A stretch of DNA of 64,000 nt from Rotaria sp. Silwood1 (taxonomy: Eukaryota; Rotifera; Eurotatoria; Philodinida; Philodinidae), in NCBI GenBank assembly GCA_905250075.1, contig CAJNOP010000506.1, positions 1 to 64,000 on the forward strand. Reading direction: 5' to 3'. The notes beneath the pieces are model-generated. The model saw only the letters and a program-made list of their open reading frames with translations. It did no database searches and had not been told where the DNA came from. Below, one piece after another: positions 49,796 to 61,847 of the stretch. How positions within the stretch are numbered: position 1 is the stretch's first letter; each line of letters starts with the position of its first letter. Made by a program: the position numbers and the translations under genes.

Positions 49796-50253
49796 GGGGT
49801 GTGGGTGTGTGGTGTGGGCGTGGGTGTGGGTGTGGGGTGAGTGTGGGGTGGGATGTGGATGTAGAGGGTGGGTGTTGGTGTGGGTGTGGAGTGTGAGTGT
49901 GTGGGTGTGGGTATGTGGGTGTGTAGATGTGTGGGTGTGGGTATGTGGGTGTGTAGATGTGTGGGTGTGGGTGTGTGGGTGCGGGTGGGTGTGTGGGTGT
50001 GGGTGTGAGTGGGATGGGGGTGTGAGTGTGGGTGTGTGTGGGTGTGGGTGTGTGTGGTTGTTGGTGTGGATGTAGGGTAGTGGTGGGTGCAGGGTTGTGG
50101 GTGTGGTTGCTCTTCTCTCAATCAAAAGTAACCCACACCCACATTCACCCACACTCACACCCACACCCGTACACCCACACTCACACCCACCCACACCCAC
50201 ACTCACACCCACACCCGCACACTCACACCCCACACCCACCCACATCTACACCC
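49796..50253. repeat. Largest interstitial telomeric repeat pair (about 460 bp)
   Basis: The G-rich arm covers 49796 to about 50110, with an internal duplication of a TGTGTAGATGTGTGGG unit. A short unique spacer (TTGCTCTTCTCTCAATC) follows, then a C-rich arm to 50253. The sequence just beyond, CCCTATTTATT, also follows the block ending at 62850. Confidence 0.9.
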
Positions 50254-50303
50254 TATTTATTCATTCGTACCATTCTTTTCTGTTAAAGAATAAATATTAT
50301 TGT

Positions 50304-50618
50304 CTACTTTAACCATCTAAAAAACAATTCATCACAAAATAAACAAATTCCTTCTCTAGTATCAAAAGCTAAACGTCGTGATGTAGTAGAAATATTAATT
50401 GATGAAGCAAGTAATGAACATTTTTTCTGTACTGGCATATCATCTTTACATTTATCTAAATGTTCATCAGAATATTGATGGCCTTTCGTATGTTGAATAA
50501 ATAAATTTATTAAACCACCTTCAATTTGTTTTATATCAAATATGCGTTGTAAAATTTCATTTAGTACTAAATGAAAACCACATATTTTTTTTGGCGATAA
50601 TGTTAGAACCTTTTGATA
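50304..50618 (-). CDS. Possible exon of an unknown gene
   Basis: Minus-strand frame of about 104 residues after a GCATAG acceptor-like site at 50619-50624, ending at a TAG. It contains KKICGFHLVLNEILQRIF, GGLINLFIQHTKGHQY and REGICLFCDELF with a CxxC pair. The text reads like real protein rather than chance AT-rich translation, but I do not recognise a family. Donor and partner exons are not found. Confidence 0.35.
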   Translation of the reverse strand, partial: YQKVLTLSPKKICGFHLVLNEILQRIFDIKQIEGGLINLFIQHTKGHQYSDEHLDKCKDDMPVQKKCSLLASSINISTTSRRLAFDTREGICLFCDELFFRWLK

Positions 50619-50787
50619 CTATGCCATCTATAAATTAAAGATAAACTTCCAGAATTTCACCGAGAAAACAAAACCTTCTTTATTTACACATCAAGATTAT
50701 CGTAATACTGAATTATAGTTGGTTTGCAAAAGGAAACAACAAAAAAAAAAACAAAGTTTCATAACAGACACACAAAACAGAATTTAA

Positions 50788-51677
50788 GGCTCCCCTCAGA
50801 AGATTGAGTTTTTCAGGGACATATCGAAGTTGAGTTTTTATTACAGAGAGATGCAGCGAAGCTTCCTCTGTCAGAATATGTATGGTTTTTTGGAAAATGA
50901 TCAGATTTTCAAAGACTTATCAAATGAAACTTTAAATCTACTACCATGTTTTTGGAGAAATCTTCGTGATTTTTTAAAGGTTTTCAGTTTTAGAAAAATT
51001 GCGTTCCCACTGGCATTATCATTAAATACAATATTTTTATATTAATCGGCATGTCAGATGTCATTTGCTACCTTCATCTATTACGTCCTTTAAAACGGTT
51101 CAGTGGAATATACCATTGTAATATGATTTATTCTGGATTTGAATGAAAAAATCCATTTCTAAAATTTCTTCAGCCGTTTTCTCAACACACGATTTCTAGA
51201 CAGGAAAATTGAAATAACGCTCACTCAACTCGGCATATAACCGATATTTCTTTTTTTGTTTTAAAGGTCTTAATCAGAGCTAACTTTCCATTGAACTGAT
51301 TTTTGATGTTCGATCCCAGGGCTGAGAAAAGTGGGATTTACTGTCGTGGATTCACATTTTTTTATACTTATTTTGCAAACATGTCCACAAAATTGCTCGT
51401 AAAAAATGAATGGAAGGGAGTTTCAAAATTCCGTCCAATAAAAAGTTGCGTACAGAGGCTAGCTCCAATTTGAAACTAGCCCGAGCTCTGTATCCCTTCT
51501 AACGACGGAGTTATTTCGATTCTCCTGAGAGGTAGGAAAACAAGCTGAAAGTTCGATCTAGTCAGGCATATCAGGCTGAAATTTTTACCACAAGCGTTTT
51601 TCACCAAGATCAATCATCCCTGAAAATTTCAGCCCAAACGGTGGGTTCCAAGTGGGAAATCAATTCTGAGGAGGGGC
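50788..51677. mobile_element. TTAA-flanked non-autonomous element, 890 bp
   Basis: TTAA on both sides (50784-50787 and 51678-51681). The ends are GGCTCCCCTCAGAAGATTGA and, in inverse, GCCCCTCCTCAGAATTGA. The TTAA duplication is typical of piggyBac-type elements, though the tip sequence is not the classical one. No transposase is visible inside. Confidence 0.6.
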
Positions 51678-52590
51678 TTAAGAGACGAACAAAATAGCTT
51701 ATGTGACTGTTGGAAAGTCATTCATAAATCATTAAAACAGTTTACACAGTTCGTCAATCATTAAGAACACGTACAATCGAACTGATGAGGCCAGTAGATA
51801 ATAAGTATAGTATCAAATATTGATTCAATATATACTTAATCAATCCTGTATATCGATACTGATAACATTCAATAGGAGATTCAAGCCATATCTAAATACC
51901 TGTACTGTGGTAGTTATTCTCACCTTTTATTTGGTAGTAGTGTAGAACTTGAAATTTGAGTTCAGTTATTAAACTATTGTTCAACTATTCCAGTGTTCCG
52001 AGAGATGATGTCCTATGTATGTATTTTCATGAAAAGTGTAATATGTAAAATACCACTCTCCAAGTTTAAATTATTCAATGATTATTTTCTGAACATGATT
52101 ATAGTTAAAGAATTATTCCGTTAGTTATAATCGAAAAAATGTAATACAAAAACACAAAAACTGGCTAGGAAATCAAAGGGACTGTGGACGTGAAGATCGT
52201 GTCAAAGTCGGTGTTCCAATGGATTTCATCATCCTTGATTTGTGTTGAAAGATACAGAGTCGTGTACAATCGTTCCCATCGAAAAATAAGTTATCATTAT
52301 GACTCAGTCGAATGAGTAAAAAAAAATCTCATGAGAGTTATTTTTGCCAATTGTACGATTGTAAGTGAAGGCAAGTGTGTAACCATCGATCTATTAGTAC
52401 ATAATGAAAAATTCTTAGACAGATAGATTCGCATTAATACGCTATCTGAAAATGATAACGGATGAATGAAAAGAATACAAACAGCAATCAAGAAATTTTA
52501 TTGTTGTGACTTTCATTATGTCAAAATGAAAATGTGATTGTATTCATGTAATTTGTCACTTTTTTCAACTTTCGAATTGCTCAGAAAAGA

Positions 52591-52647
52591 GGGTGTGGGT
52601 GTGGGTAGAAATAAGACTGACACTCACATCCACCCATACCCATCCTC
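52591..52647. repeat. Short interstitial telomeric repeat pair
   Basis: GAGGGTGTGGGTGTGGGT, 20 bp spacer, then CACATCCACCCATACCCATC. The outer bases (AAGAGGG...CCTCTT) are also complementary. Confidence 0.75.
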
Positions 52648-52795
52648 TTGATTATTTTTGATTTATTTATATAAGTGTGCATCTACAATAGAGAAAAGCA
52701 TAACAGTCACTTTGTTTTAAAAGACAATTGTATGCAAGAAGAAATACTATTAACCGTAGAAAACAAAATAATCAAAGCAAAAAAAAGTAGCTTGA

Positions 52796-52848
52796 GGGTG
52801 TAGGTGTTGTGGCCGTCACCTATCCAGAGGCATACCTACCCATCCTCA
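52796..52848. repeat. Short degenerate telomeric repeat pair
   Basis: GAGGGTGTAGGTGTTGTGG, then ATACCTACCCATCCTC. Same orientation and edge bases as the pair 150 bp upstream. Confidence 0.6.
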
Positions 52849-53561
52849 TTTGTGAATATTGTTTACTCAAATTAGTTTTAGATGAATATGAGCCATTCAA
52901 TCTAATTTAGAAACACTTTTAGATTGAATCTAGCGTCTTTTTTTACACTGGTATCATTCTCAAAATGTTAAATAAACTAAGAATTCAAGGAGAACAAAAA
53001 TGACGTGGTAGTGACTGGCAGTATTTTTAGTAAAAATTATGAAAAAAAACTCTCAAAAAAAACTAGAATTTCGAAAATATTAAAATGAGAAAAAATTCGG
53101 AAGAACTTGAAAACTCAAAAAGCATTGTGAAAAGATTAAATATCAGATAAGCCAGGAGTAGATAAAGATATTGTATGTTATATTCTAATGTATATAATCA
53201 TTGTTTAGACATGTTACTATCTTCTGCAAGAAAAGAGCAGCTGACATAGGCTAAAAGAAGATGCATATAGATTGAGATAATTAGTAAAGATTGTTGTTGA
53301 TTGTCTTCGGCCAAGATGAAAAAAAATCGTCCAATAAAATTCTTCATCAATCGAGAAAAGAGAAAAGAAAAAGATTCTATCTGCTTTTCTCTTCTTCTGA
53401 CTCTCACTGGTAGTAACACATAGTTAGATCGATGATTTATCGTTCTCTTCCATATTATTCTTTGACCTTAGTATAAAAATGCACAATCATTGACGATAAT
53501 TGACAATAATGTTAGATTTCCTTTTTAAAATATTTCTTATCGAATGATGTTTAGATTTTAG

Positions 53562-56322
53562 GCAGAAATTATTGATTTTACTGTTAGTGATTATCGCTGC
53601 TATTATTCTAACAAGTGTTATTATTGGTCTTGGATTTTTTTTGAAAAGACAACAAGGTCAATTAAAATTGTCTCTTTAAATATATTTATTTAGAAAATAA
53701 TTATTCGATTTGTATAGGTATTATAAAATCATCAATAAGTGGTGAATGTGGATCGACACATGAATCCTATAAAATAGGCGGTTCATCAAAATTAGGTAAA
53801 TATAATCGAGCTGCTGTTGCTGTTGATAATGAAGAATGTTCACGTATTGGAAAAACAATATTATTAAAAGGTGGAAAAGCAGCTGATGCTGGAATAGCTG
53901 CTTCTCTTTGTAATGGAGTTTTAAATGCACATTCAATGGGTATTGGAGGTGGATGTATTTTTATTATTTATTCAAGGTTTGATTATTAAATTAATTAGTC
54001 AGAGAGAGAAAGAGAGAGATTCATTGTTTTATATATAATTTAAAGAAAACGTGGAAAAGCATATAGTATTGTTGAACGTGAATCGGCTCCATTGTCTTCC
54101 AATAAATCAATGTTTATTGGAAAAGAAAACATGTCTTTGATTGGTATAATTATAATATTATTATTTTGATGAAAATACTTTGTTTGATAGGTCCATTGTC
54201 GATTGCAACACCCGGTGAATTACTTGCATATCGTAAAGCATATGAAGAATTTGGTGGTGGTGTTCCTTGGTCAACATTATTTACTCCAACAATTCGATTA
54301 TGTGAAAAAGGATTTCAAGTCAGTCAAGCTCTTGCTTATGCTATTCAAATCAATAAAGAACGTATTATCAATGATCCACAACTCAGGTTTGTTATACACA
54401 ATTCTTTACTGAAATAAAAGAATTCTCCCAATTATCGTTTATTATTTTAACTATTAAAATTGTCAATGTGATAGATAATGAACTAAGGACATATATTCTA
54501 TTCGAAAAAAATAACTTTTGATAAATAAATGAATTTAATTCGAATTAATATAGATAATTATATCTGTAAATATAATATTGAAAAGATCTTGAAGAATAAC
54601 ATTTATTTGTTTAGAGAAGTGTTTGTTAAAAATAATTTAACAAATGAAGTTTATCACGAAGGAGATACGATGAAAAGAATTAAATTGGCTAACACATTAC
54701 GTAGAATTAGTGAAGAAGGTATTGATATTTTTTATAATGGAGATTTAGGAGATCAAGTTATTCATGAAATTCAAAATAAAGGTATTCATATCTCAATTCG
54801 AATTATTCACATATATATGATTATATTTAAGGTGGAATATTAACTCGAGATGATCTTCGTCAATATAAACTCGATTTTTCCGAATCAATAGTTGTAAATT
54901 TAACCGATGAATTAATAGGTTATACAAGTTCAGCACCATCAAGTGGTCCTATTCTTATATTTATTCTTAATATTCTCCTTGGTTTGTTTGATTTTGATTT
55001 TTGATTTAAAACTATATTTCTTTGAAAAAGATTACAATTTTAGTCGAAATTCGTTGAATTCAAGTGAAAGTGTATCACTTTTTTATCATCGATTAATCGA
55101 AGCATTTAAATTTGCTTTTGCTAAACGAACAGAATTAGGAGATCCTTCGAAAATAAATCTTAAACAAGTAAGAATTTTATTCAGAGAAAAAAAAAGATTA
55201 ATTTCTCTTTCTTTCTTTCTTTCTTTCTATTGACAAAAAAAAATTGAAATTTTAAATGAGATGAATAATTCTTTATATATATATATATGTTTGTAGTTTA
55301 TTTCTAATTTAATATCGAAAGAATATGCTAAGAGTATTCGTCAAAAAATTCAGTAAGTTGAAATAAAATATTTATTGTAACTGAAATACAATCTTTTCTT
55401 CATAAAATTTTAGTGATGAAAAGACTTTTGCAGAAGAATATTATGGATATAATACAAGTAAAAGACAATCATTGAGTGGAGGAACTGCTCATATATCAAT
55501 TGTTGATGAACATGGTGATGCTCTAGCCATTACATCGACTATTAATACATAGTTAGTTGACCTGATTTTCCTAAGAGACAAAAAAAAGAGAAGATATCGA
55601 ACTTTCAAAAACATAATATTAACCTTTTAATAATGATCAATTAAAAATTTGTCGAAAAATTAAAAAGAAAATACCAATGAAGCCCTATATTCGTATTGAA
55701 AGGATGTGTGTGATTGTTTTCTAAAAAAGACTATTATTTATTTTCTTGAAATATTTAACGATAGTTTTGGTTCAATGATCGTTGGTGCTCAAACAGGAAT
55801 AATTTACAATAATGAAATGAATGATTTTTCAATAGCAAATAAAATAAATTATCATGGATTTAGTGCATCACCTAATAATTACATCGGACCTGGAAAACGA
55901 CCTGTTTCTTCCCAATCTCCATTAATTATTGTTGATAAACAAGGAAATATTCGACAGGTATTAGGAGCAAGTGGAGGAATGAAAATTCCAACAAGTGTTG
56001 CTCAAGTTGCTTTACTTAATCTTCTATTTGATAAAAATATAAAAGAATCTATTGATCATCCAAGAATACATCATCATTTGTCTCCAAATGAAATTATCTT
56101 TGAAGAAACATTTGATCAAGTAAAATCTTTATTTATTTCAAGTAAATCAACTAATTGAAGTGTTTCTAGAATATATTAAATGAACTTCGACGACGTGGAC
56201 ATAAAACGACATGTACATCATATGGAGGTTCTGTTGTACAAGGTATTGAATGGCGTTTACAAGAAAAACAATATTGGGCCAATTGTGATATACGAAAAGG
56301 TGGAAATCCTTATGGATATTGA
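53562..56322 (+). CDS. Gamma-glutamyltransferase, membrane-anchored, 11 exons seen
   Basis: Hydrolyses or transfers the gamma-glutamyl group of glutathione at the cell surface. Exons: 53562-53656, 53718-53976, 54046-54143, 54191-54386, 54615-54781, 54832-54981, 55031-55167, 55297-55352, 55414-55551, 55765-56119, 56170-56322; all introns are GT-AG (45-228 nt) and every phase agrees, giving about 600 residues, as expected for the family. Exon 1 encodes a membrane span (LLILLLVIIAAIILTSVIIG), so a type II anchor. Next comes AVAVDNEECSRIGKTILLKG and the HSMGIGGG motif. The autocatalytic nucleophile is the Thr of LSGGTAH, followed by TSTINTYFGS formed across the ninth intron. The small-subunit end reads RKGGNPYGY. 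The initiating Met lies in an unfound upstream exon. Poly(A) signal at 56406. Appears intact. Confidence 0.9.
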
Positions 56323-56405
56323 CCAAATTATACTTGATTTACGTCTATGGAATTTTTTGTCTGATTGAACTCATTTAGAATAATGTTTTATTTCTATTAG
56401 TTTAC

Positions 56406-56411
56406 AATAAA
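56406..56411 (+). promoter_or_regulatory. Polyadenylation signal of the GGT gene
   Basis: AATAAA 84 bp after the stop codon. Confidence 0.55.
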
Positions 56412-56550
56412 GAAGTTTTCATGAAATATTTTATCAACAAAATTCATTTTAAATATAATCTAATATTTAATAAAAGTGTTTTCAAAAAAAATGTATTAAA
56501 CATGGGATGACTATTTTATTTTCGATATTCTATTCAAATGTAATCATAGA

Positions 56551-56672
56551 GTGTGGGTGTGGGTGGGTGTGGGTGTGAATGCGAGTGTTCCCTTTATTAG
56601 TATGTTCATACCGACACTCACACCCACACCCACACCCCACCCACACACCCACAACCACCCACACCCACACCC
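56551..56672. repeat. Interstitial telomeric repeat pair
   Basis: GTGTGGGTGTGGGTGGGTGT, about 35 bp spacer, then a C-rich arm of CCCACACCCACACC units to 56672. Confidence 0.85.
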
Positions 56673-57024
56673 TTCACTGTACTAGCAATGTTTTTAAATC
56701 TACACCTGAATGATATTTTGTATGAGAAAATAAGAAAAACGTTATTCGAATCTCAACTAAATTCCAAACTCGCATGCAACAGATACATAGTATTTTGTCT
56801 TCTATTTCAACAATCATTTTTCTTAATCAATGAAAGTGATAAGAACGAGTGGTGATTAATGTGAGTCATTAGATGTAATATTTGCTTTTTTTTCCTTATT
56901 ACTTTCTCAAAGCCAATGTTGGTCAACATATACTAATGATGTATGATGTACTAAAACGTAACTAAGAAATGTTAATTCACTTATATTTTCAACAGTGTGA
57001 CAATGACGATATTATATATAAATT

Positions 57025-57039
57025 AGGGTGTGGGTGTAG
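57025..57039. repeat. Single short telomeric repeat tract
   Basis: GGGTGTGGGTGTAG only; no clear C-rich partner. Confidence 0.5.
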
Positions 57040-57070
57040 ATTTTGACATTAGTCTTCTCTTCACTGGTAC

Positions 57071-57577
57071 TCATATTCTGCACAAAGTAAACTTCCATCG
57101 GTTGAATCGAGTTGCTATTGGAGAAGGACATTTGACAATTTTTTTGTTTGCCGATGGAATCATTTGTGCGACAGGGCTATGCATCAAGTAGTATATTGCG
57201 TTCGACTTTGAGACAGCCTCGATGCAATCGATAGGAGGATGTAATTGCAGACAAGACACACAAATATCATTGCTTTTCGCTCTTTCTCAGAATATCATCA
57301 AATCTAAATTAATGATGGTAAATATCTACAAAACAAACTCGAGTGTCAATTAAATGAAATTTTTCCAGATATGTGATACACGTTGCGTATGGAACATTTT
57401 TACCAAAACTGGAGTCGGTTTTTGCGTTTGTCTCATTTCAACAATTTGTTTTGGACAGCTCAACGAACCAAAATTAGGTTGACCAACACAGAAAGATGAG
57501 CAACCGATCTTTAGTGTTGAGAGAATATTTTCATATGAATTCATAATAAAATTCGTTGAATGAATGTTTATGTTCAT
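57071..57577 (-). pseudogene. Possible gene fragments beside a telomeric tract, unknown family
   Basis: Two minus-strand frames (57577-57350 and 57259-57071) have coding-like composition and higher GC than their surroundings, for example CLQLHPPIDCIEAVSKSN and CPKQIVEMRQTQKPTP. I could not join them with a convincing intron. The second ends just before the telomeric tract at 57025-57039. No family recognised. Confidence 0.25.
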
Positions 57578-57692
57578 TAATGCTAGTTTCCAGTCTGTAT
57601 CTTGTCGAACTAGACAATGAACTTCACAAGTGTATTATAAGCAATCATCATCATTTACTCGTATCAAATAGTGACACACCTGCAATTGATAA

Positions 57693-57754
57693 GGGTGTGA
57701 GCATGGGACTTATGGAAGAGAATTGCCACACTCACATCCGCCCACATTTACACA
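57693..57754. repeat. Degenerate telomeric repeat pair
   Basis: AAGGGTGTGAGCATGGG, then CCACACTCACATCCGCCCAC. Weakly conserved but in the usual orientation. Confidence 0.45.
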
Positions 57755-57829
57755 GAGTTGACAGTATAGATAGCTACTTTTTACATAAACCACTGCTTTT
57801 ATATTCTAATTCAAGAAACAGTAAGTAAT

Positions 57830-58550
57830 ACATTTCAATGCATCTTCAAAAAAAGTGCACGGTTAACTTTTCTATCTGATACAACGACCGAAGAAACGTT
57901 TCCGATAAGACTAACGAAAAAAAAGCTCCTCTGGATGCATCACATGTTCAGGTACAAGAGTCAGAGCACCTTCAATCGCAGTCTAAAACAATTGAAAAAA
58001 AGAGTTTGAGAAACCAACTTTAAATTCAACTATATGACTTCAATAACTTAGAGCAAACTTCTATCAAAAGCACCAAAAGCCTTGAAATAAAAAAGGCGGT
58101 TTTCTGATTGACTGGAACAGACAAACAAATATGCATACATTTTTAATTGTAAGTTTGGTGAACGTGAGTTCCGTTTATTCAATAATACTAACCAAAAGTA
58201 CAGGAAATGAAGAACAACATAACAAGAATAGATGGCAGAAGTAGAGAGGACAAAAGAAGAAGATCAACAAAGATAACATAGAACTGAAAGTGTGTACATA
58301 TATATATATATATATAAGATGGCAACTATAAGGAAAATCACTAATATATATATATATGACACAAAAGGAAAAGTTCATATATATTTTATATATACATGTA
58401 GAAAACAATAGCAAAATACTAAATATATTTAAAAAAGAAAAATACATATGTGATGTATTCACACACATTGAACAAATCTAAAAACATTCATGTAACATTC
58501 TTTCTTTCAGAAAAGGGAACATATTTACACAGTTACAAAGACAGTTCAAT
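57830..58550. other. Intergenic with TA microsatellites
   Basis: Short TA runs near 58297-58316 and 58342-58358. No supported gene. Confidence 0.45.
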
Positions 58551-60047
58551 TTAATGTCTGTATCGTAGTGCATCACCAAATGTTTCCAGACAGCAACTAC
58601 CAGCAGTTGCACACTCCTTGGTAATTGAATTCAACAGGTAAGTTATGTACTTCAAGGGAGCCCTCCCACACGAGCACTTCTCAATTTTTTCGAGAGGACC
58701 ACGCTTACGTGTGTCTGGTTGCCATTCCTTTGATGATAAACAAAGAAATACTCTATTTAGTCAACTTCTTACAGAAATTTCAAAGCTGGAACCAGAGTTG
58801 GAACCGGACAGGTTTTTTCTGTCCGGTCCAGTCTGGCCGGTTAAAAAATCTGTCCGGTCCGGTCCGGTCAGCAACCGGCCGGACGAATTTCACAGCCAAA
58901 CTGGCAAAAATCCGGCGAAAATAACCGACCATAAAAGTATCTGTTAACATAAAATATTGGCGAAGGGGAATTGAATATTCACATGCAGAAATCCCAACTA
59001 GGGGTGATCAATTTACATTTACGAAAAATTTATAAATCCAAAAATAAATTTTAAGAAATTTAAATAAAAAATAAATTTTAAAACGTTTTATTTATTTCGA
59101 ATTTAAATTGGATTTACATAAATTTAAATTTTGCAAAATTATTTATATTTATGTAAATCCAATTTAAAATTATAATAAATTAACAGCAAATCACCACCCT
59201 TAATCCGAACTGGAAACTAAAACTTGGGACTGAAACTCTTCCTTCATATTCTATAGCAAGGTGTGTCGACTTTTCGAGCCCGACATCGATATAAATTAGC
59301 TATTCAGATCAAATCTGTTTTTCATCTTAATTTCAAAAAAGAAAAAAAAGCAAGTTTATAACACATCTAACATAAAAATGTAAATTTTTATTTTTCTTGA
59401 TTCAGACAGCTGCCTAAGTAGAACAAGAGAATAAATTATTTGATCAAGGTTAAATTAAGCGATACACGAGAAAGAAATCGATAGAGATATAAAGAGAACA
59501 ATCAATCGTTTATAGTCAAGTCGAAGGCAAGATATCTATTGAGTCTTTCGCAAACACATTCTTCTGACTTGAAAATATCATAAAAAAACCATTTTCAGTA
59601 GAGAAAATTCTTGGATGCAAGCAATAATTTTGTAATGATGAACTGGCAAAAATCCGGTTCTGTCCGGCCCGGTTTAACTTCTTGTCCGGTCTTGTCCGGT
59701 CCGGTCCGGTCCGGTCCGGCCGGACCGGAGCAGGATTGCCGAACCGGTTCCAACTCTGGCTGGAACGAAAGTGATTTCACAAGTATACTTACATATCGAG
59801 CTTCATTGTACCAATATTTTTTGTTGTGGCTTTTAGACAATAGAACTCGAATGAATCGTTCACCTTTACCATTTCTTTTCATAACCTTCTGCACTTTTGC
59901 AGATGTTTTGTTGAGCCGATCCACCATAGACTGTTGAATCTTTTGAAAAGATTTTATTTTTTGTTTTTGCGATTTCTTAAGCCTTTGCTCAGCTTGAAAT
60001 TCAAAATAATGTACCAATTTATCTCTTGCAGCTTGCGAATTTTCCAT
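58551..60047 (-). CDS. Two-exon gene of unknown function with a transposon in its intron
   Basis: Exon 1 (60047-59793) starts MENSQAARDKLVHYFEFQ and continues as a basic, Lys/Gln-rich helix-forming segment, then RFIRVLLSKSHNKKYWYNEARY, ending at a strong GTAAGT donor. Exon 2 (about 58727-58551) reads EWQPDTRKRGPLEKIEKCSC, then a Cys-containing stretch (KECATAGSCCLETF) and ends GDALRYRH before TAA. Its acceptor is probably ATCAAAG at 58728; both sides are phase 0. The roughly 1.06-kb intron is almost entirely the inserted element at 58793-59758; without it the intron would be about 90 nt, normal for this window. About 145 residues; family not recognised. Confidence 0.5.
58793..59758. mobile_element. 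hAT-type element in an intron, exact 8-bp duplication
   Basis: 966 bp. Terminal inverted repeats CAGAGTTGGAACCGG and CCGGTTCCAACTCTG. Target duplication GCTGGAAC at 58785-58792 and 59759-59766, perfect. The inner ends have GGTCCGGTCCGG-type subrepeats. An AT-rich smaller element with AGGGGTGATCAATTTACATT at its left edge (about 59000-59205) appears nested in the middle. No transposase. Confidence 0.85.
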
Positions 60048-60898
60048 ACTGAATAGTTACCAGTAACTTTAAACAAGTAGTATAATCTTAAATGATAAAG
60101 ACAAAACAAAGTTTAAAAGTCGTTCTTTGCAAGTAAGCAAATAATACACCATTAGGGATGTTAATTTATATTTACTTTACTTTATAAATATAAATAAAAT
60201 CTTTATATTATAAAATAAAGATAAATAAATCCTTTATTTTTGACAAATAAAGAAAATATAAAGATACATGTAAGATGTTATCTACTATTGAAAAAGAAAC
60301 CAATCCGTGTCATAACAACAGGTTATGTCAAGTAGAAGAAGTTTATTCATTAAATACATTTCGTTGATCGCAAAATCGAATGTGCAGAATAAAAATGTTA
60401 AAAAATAACAATAAACTCATTACTTTATTTTATAACATATTTTTTTGAACAGAGCTGTCTTTATCATTTAGCTGAACTCCAGCATTACAGGCAGCTCCTC
60501 AAGTAAACTCATACCAGCAACCCTTTTTTTTACCCATCCTTATTTTAATGAGGGTCTGATCAAACGGATTTGAGGTTTTGGTTGCGAAGAGTATTATATT
60601 TTGTTGATATAGTTTTGATCAATGTTCACCAGACTGCCTGTTATTCGTTTCGATAGTTTAATAATTTTTTCTCTACAAGGATATAAGCAAAAGCTACAAG
60701 CTCACAATTTTAGTTTATGGCTTTTTAAACTTCATCGCAGGAAAATATTAACTACACCTAATTAACTATTTAATTCGCATCTATCAGCGTAGTACATAGC
60801 GATACAATAAGACTAATTCATCCAAATATATTGAACATATACATCTAACTCGGATCGTTTCTTCACGATTACATACCATCTATTTCATATATGGGCGT
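60048..60898. other. Intergenic with an AT-rich MITE-like tract
   Basis: 60152-60260 starts TTAGGGATGTTAATTTATAT and is filled with AAATATAAATAAA tracts, like the hAT-type MITE edges elsewhere. The rest is featureless. Confidence 0.4.
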
Positions 60899-61265
60899 GG
60901 CCAGCCGGACTACTATCCCAATCTTATTTTTTTAATGCCTCTTCAAGTGTATATGAGAAAAGTGTGATCTTTTTTACTACTTATAGTATACATATAATAC
61001 TAGCGATTTATTATTATTGAAGCTCTATGTCTTATTGAAAACAAGAGTTGTGAAATGTCGCTTTATAATCATATTATTAAAAATTCTTCGTATGAGATGT
61101 TTTCACTTACATCAATTTTACTATAATTTTAAAACAACATGAAGTATCTACAGCAAAGTTTTATTAGAAAGTATTTAGTTAGAAAGTATAGCTAATGTCT
61201 GATGTTCTTCGTTTACGAATATGAGATTTAGTTCACTTCAGATTACATTGAGCGGAAGCAACGAG

Positions 61266-61847
61266 TCGTGACACGACATTTGCGCGCGCGACACTTGCGC
61301 GCCGACACTTGCGCGCACGACATTTACGCGCATTAGAATGAATTTTTTCCTCTCTATATTCTTTGATTAGTTAAACTCATCAATGTGAATAAAAATGAGT
61401 GTCCTGTTTCCACATTATTGCATCAATTTGTATAAATAAAAAAAATCGATGAGAGCATGAGATTAATTAATAAAGAGGAATACAATACAATTAAAATAAA
61501 AACAAGATGTAGGAGATGAAACATAAGCATAAATAAATTATTCGTTAATATTTACATCTTGTCGATAACTTCTATAAAAAATGTCTATGATTCAATCAAT
61601 CAATGGTAAAGACCAACTTCTTCTCGACGGTTTTCGTTATCGTCGAGATAGATTAGTTTGGCGTTGTATTAAACGAAATTGCAAAGGCCTTTTCTTTACT
61701 TGTATAATTCTTGCTTTTCATAAATATTATTTCGATAAATAGTGGTTCAAAAATTTCACAGAATAATTAAATTAACATCGAAAAAATTTTCGTGTTGCGC
61801 GTAAGTGCTGTGCGCGGAAATGTCGCGCGCTCAAGTGTCGGTAAATC
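61266..61847. mobile_element. Mutator-like non-autonomous element with GCGCGC-rich ends
   Basis: 582 bp. Flanked by exact 8-bp repeats GCAACGAG (61258-61265 and 61848-61855). The ends consist of CGACACTTGCGCGC-type subrepeats in opposite orientation. It contains a FLYWCH-like frame. An 8-9 bp duplication and the FLYWCH finger both fit the Mutator superfamily. Confidence 0.65.
61581..61742 (+). CDS. FLYWCH-type zinc-finger fragment
   Basis: 53 residues: a start MSMIQSINGKDQLLLDGFRY, then WRCIKRNCKG. The pattern of an aromatic Phe/Tyr after a turn, a Trp-x-Cys and a second Cys about five residues on matches the first half of a FLYWCH finger, a DNA-binding module often found on Mutator-like transposases. 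The final Cys and His are not in their usual spacing (FFTCIILAFH follows), so it is shortened or diverged. It sits inside a 582-bp element with no transposase, so it is probably the leftover of a longer transposon gene. Confidence 0.5.
   Translation: MSMIQSINGKDQLLLDGFRYRRDRLVWRCIKRNCKGLFFTCIILAFHKYYFDK

Larger units (their letters stand above)
51682..53560. other. Intergenic, with two telomeric-repeat pairs; 5' end of GGT not found
   Basis: Apart from the two small blocks listed separately, no supported gene. The first exon of the gamma-glutamyltransferase should lie near the right end, but no Met with a clean splice was identified. Confidence 0.35.

Noticed and set aside
58175-58468. Hydrophobic minus-strand frame of 97 residues
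   Set aside because: Produced by TA microsatellites and AT-rich DNA.
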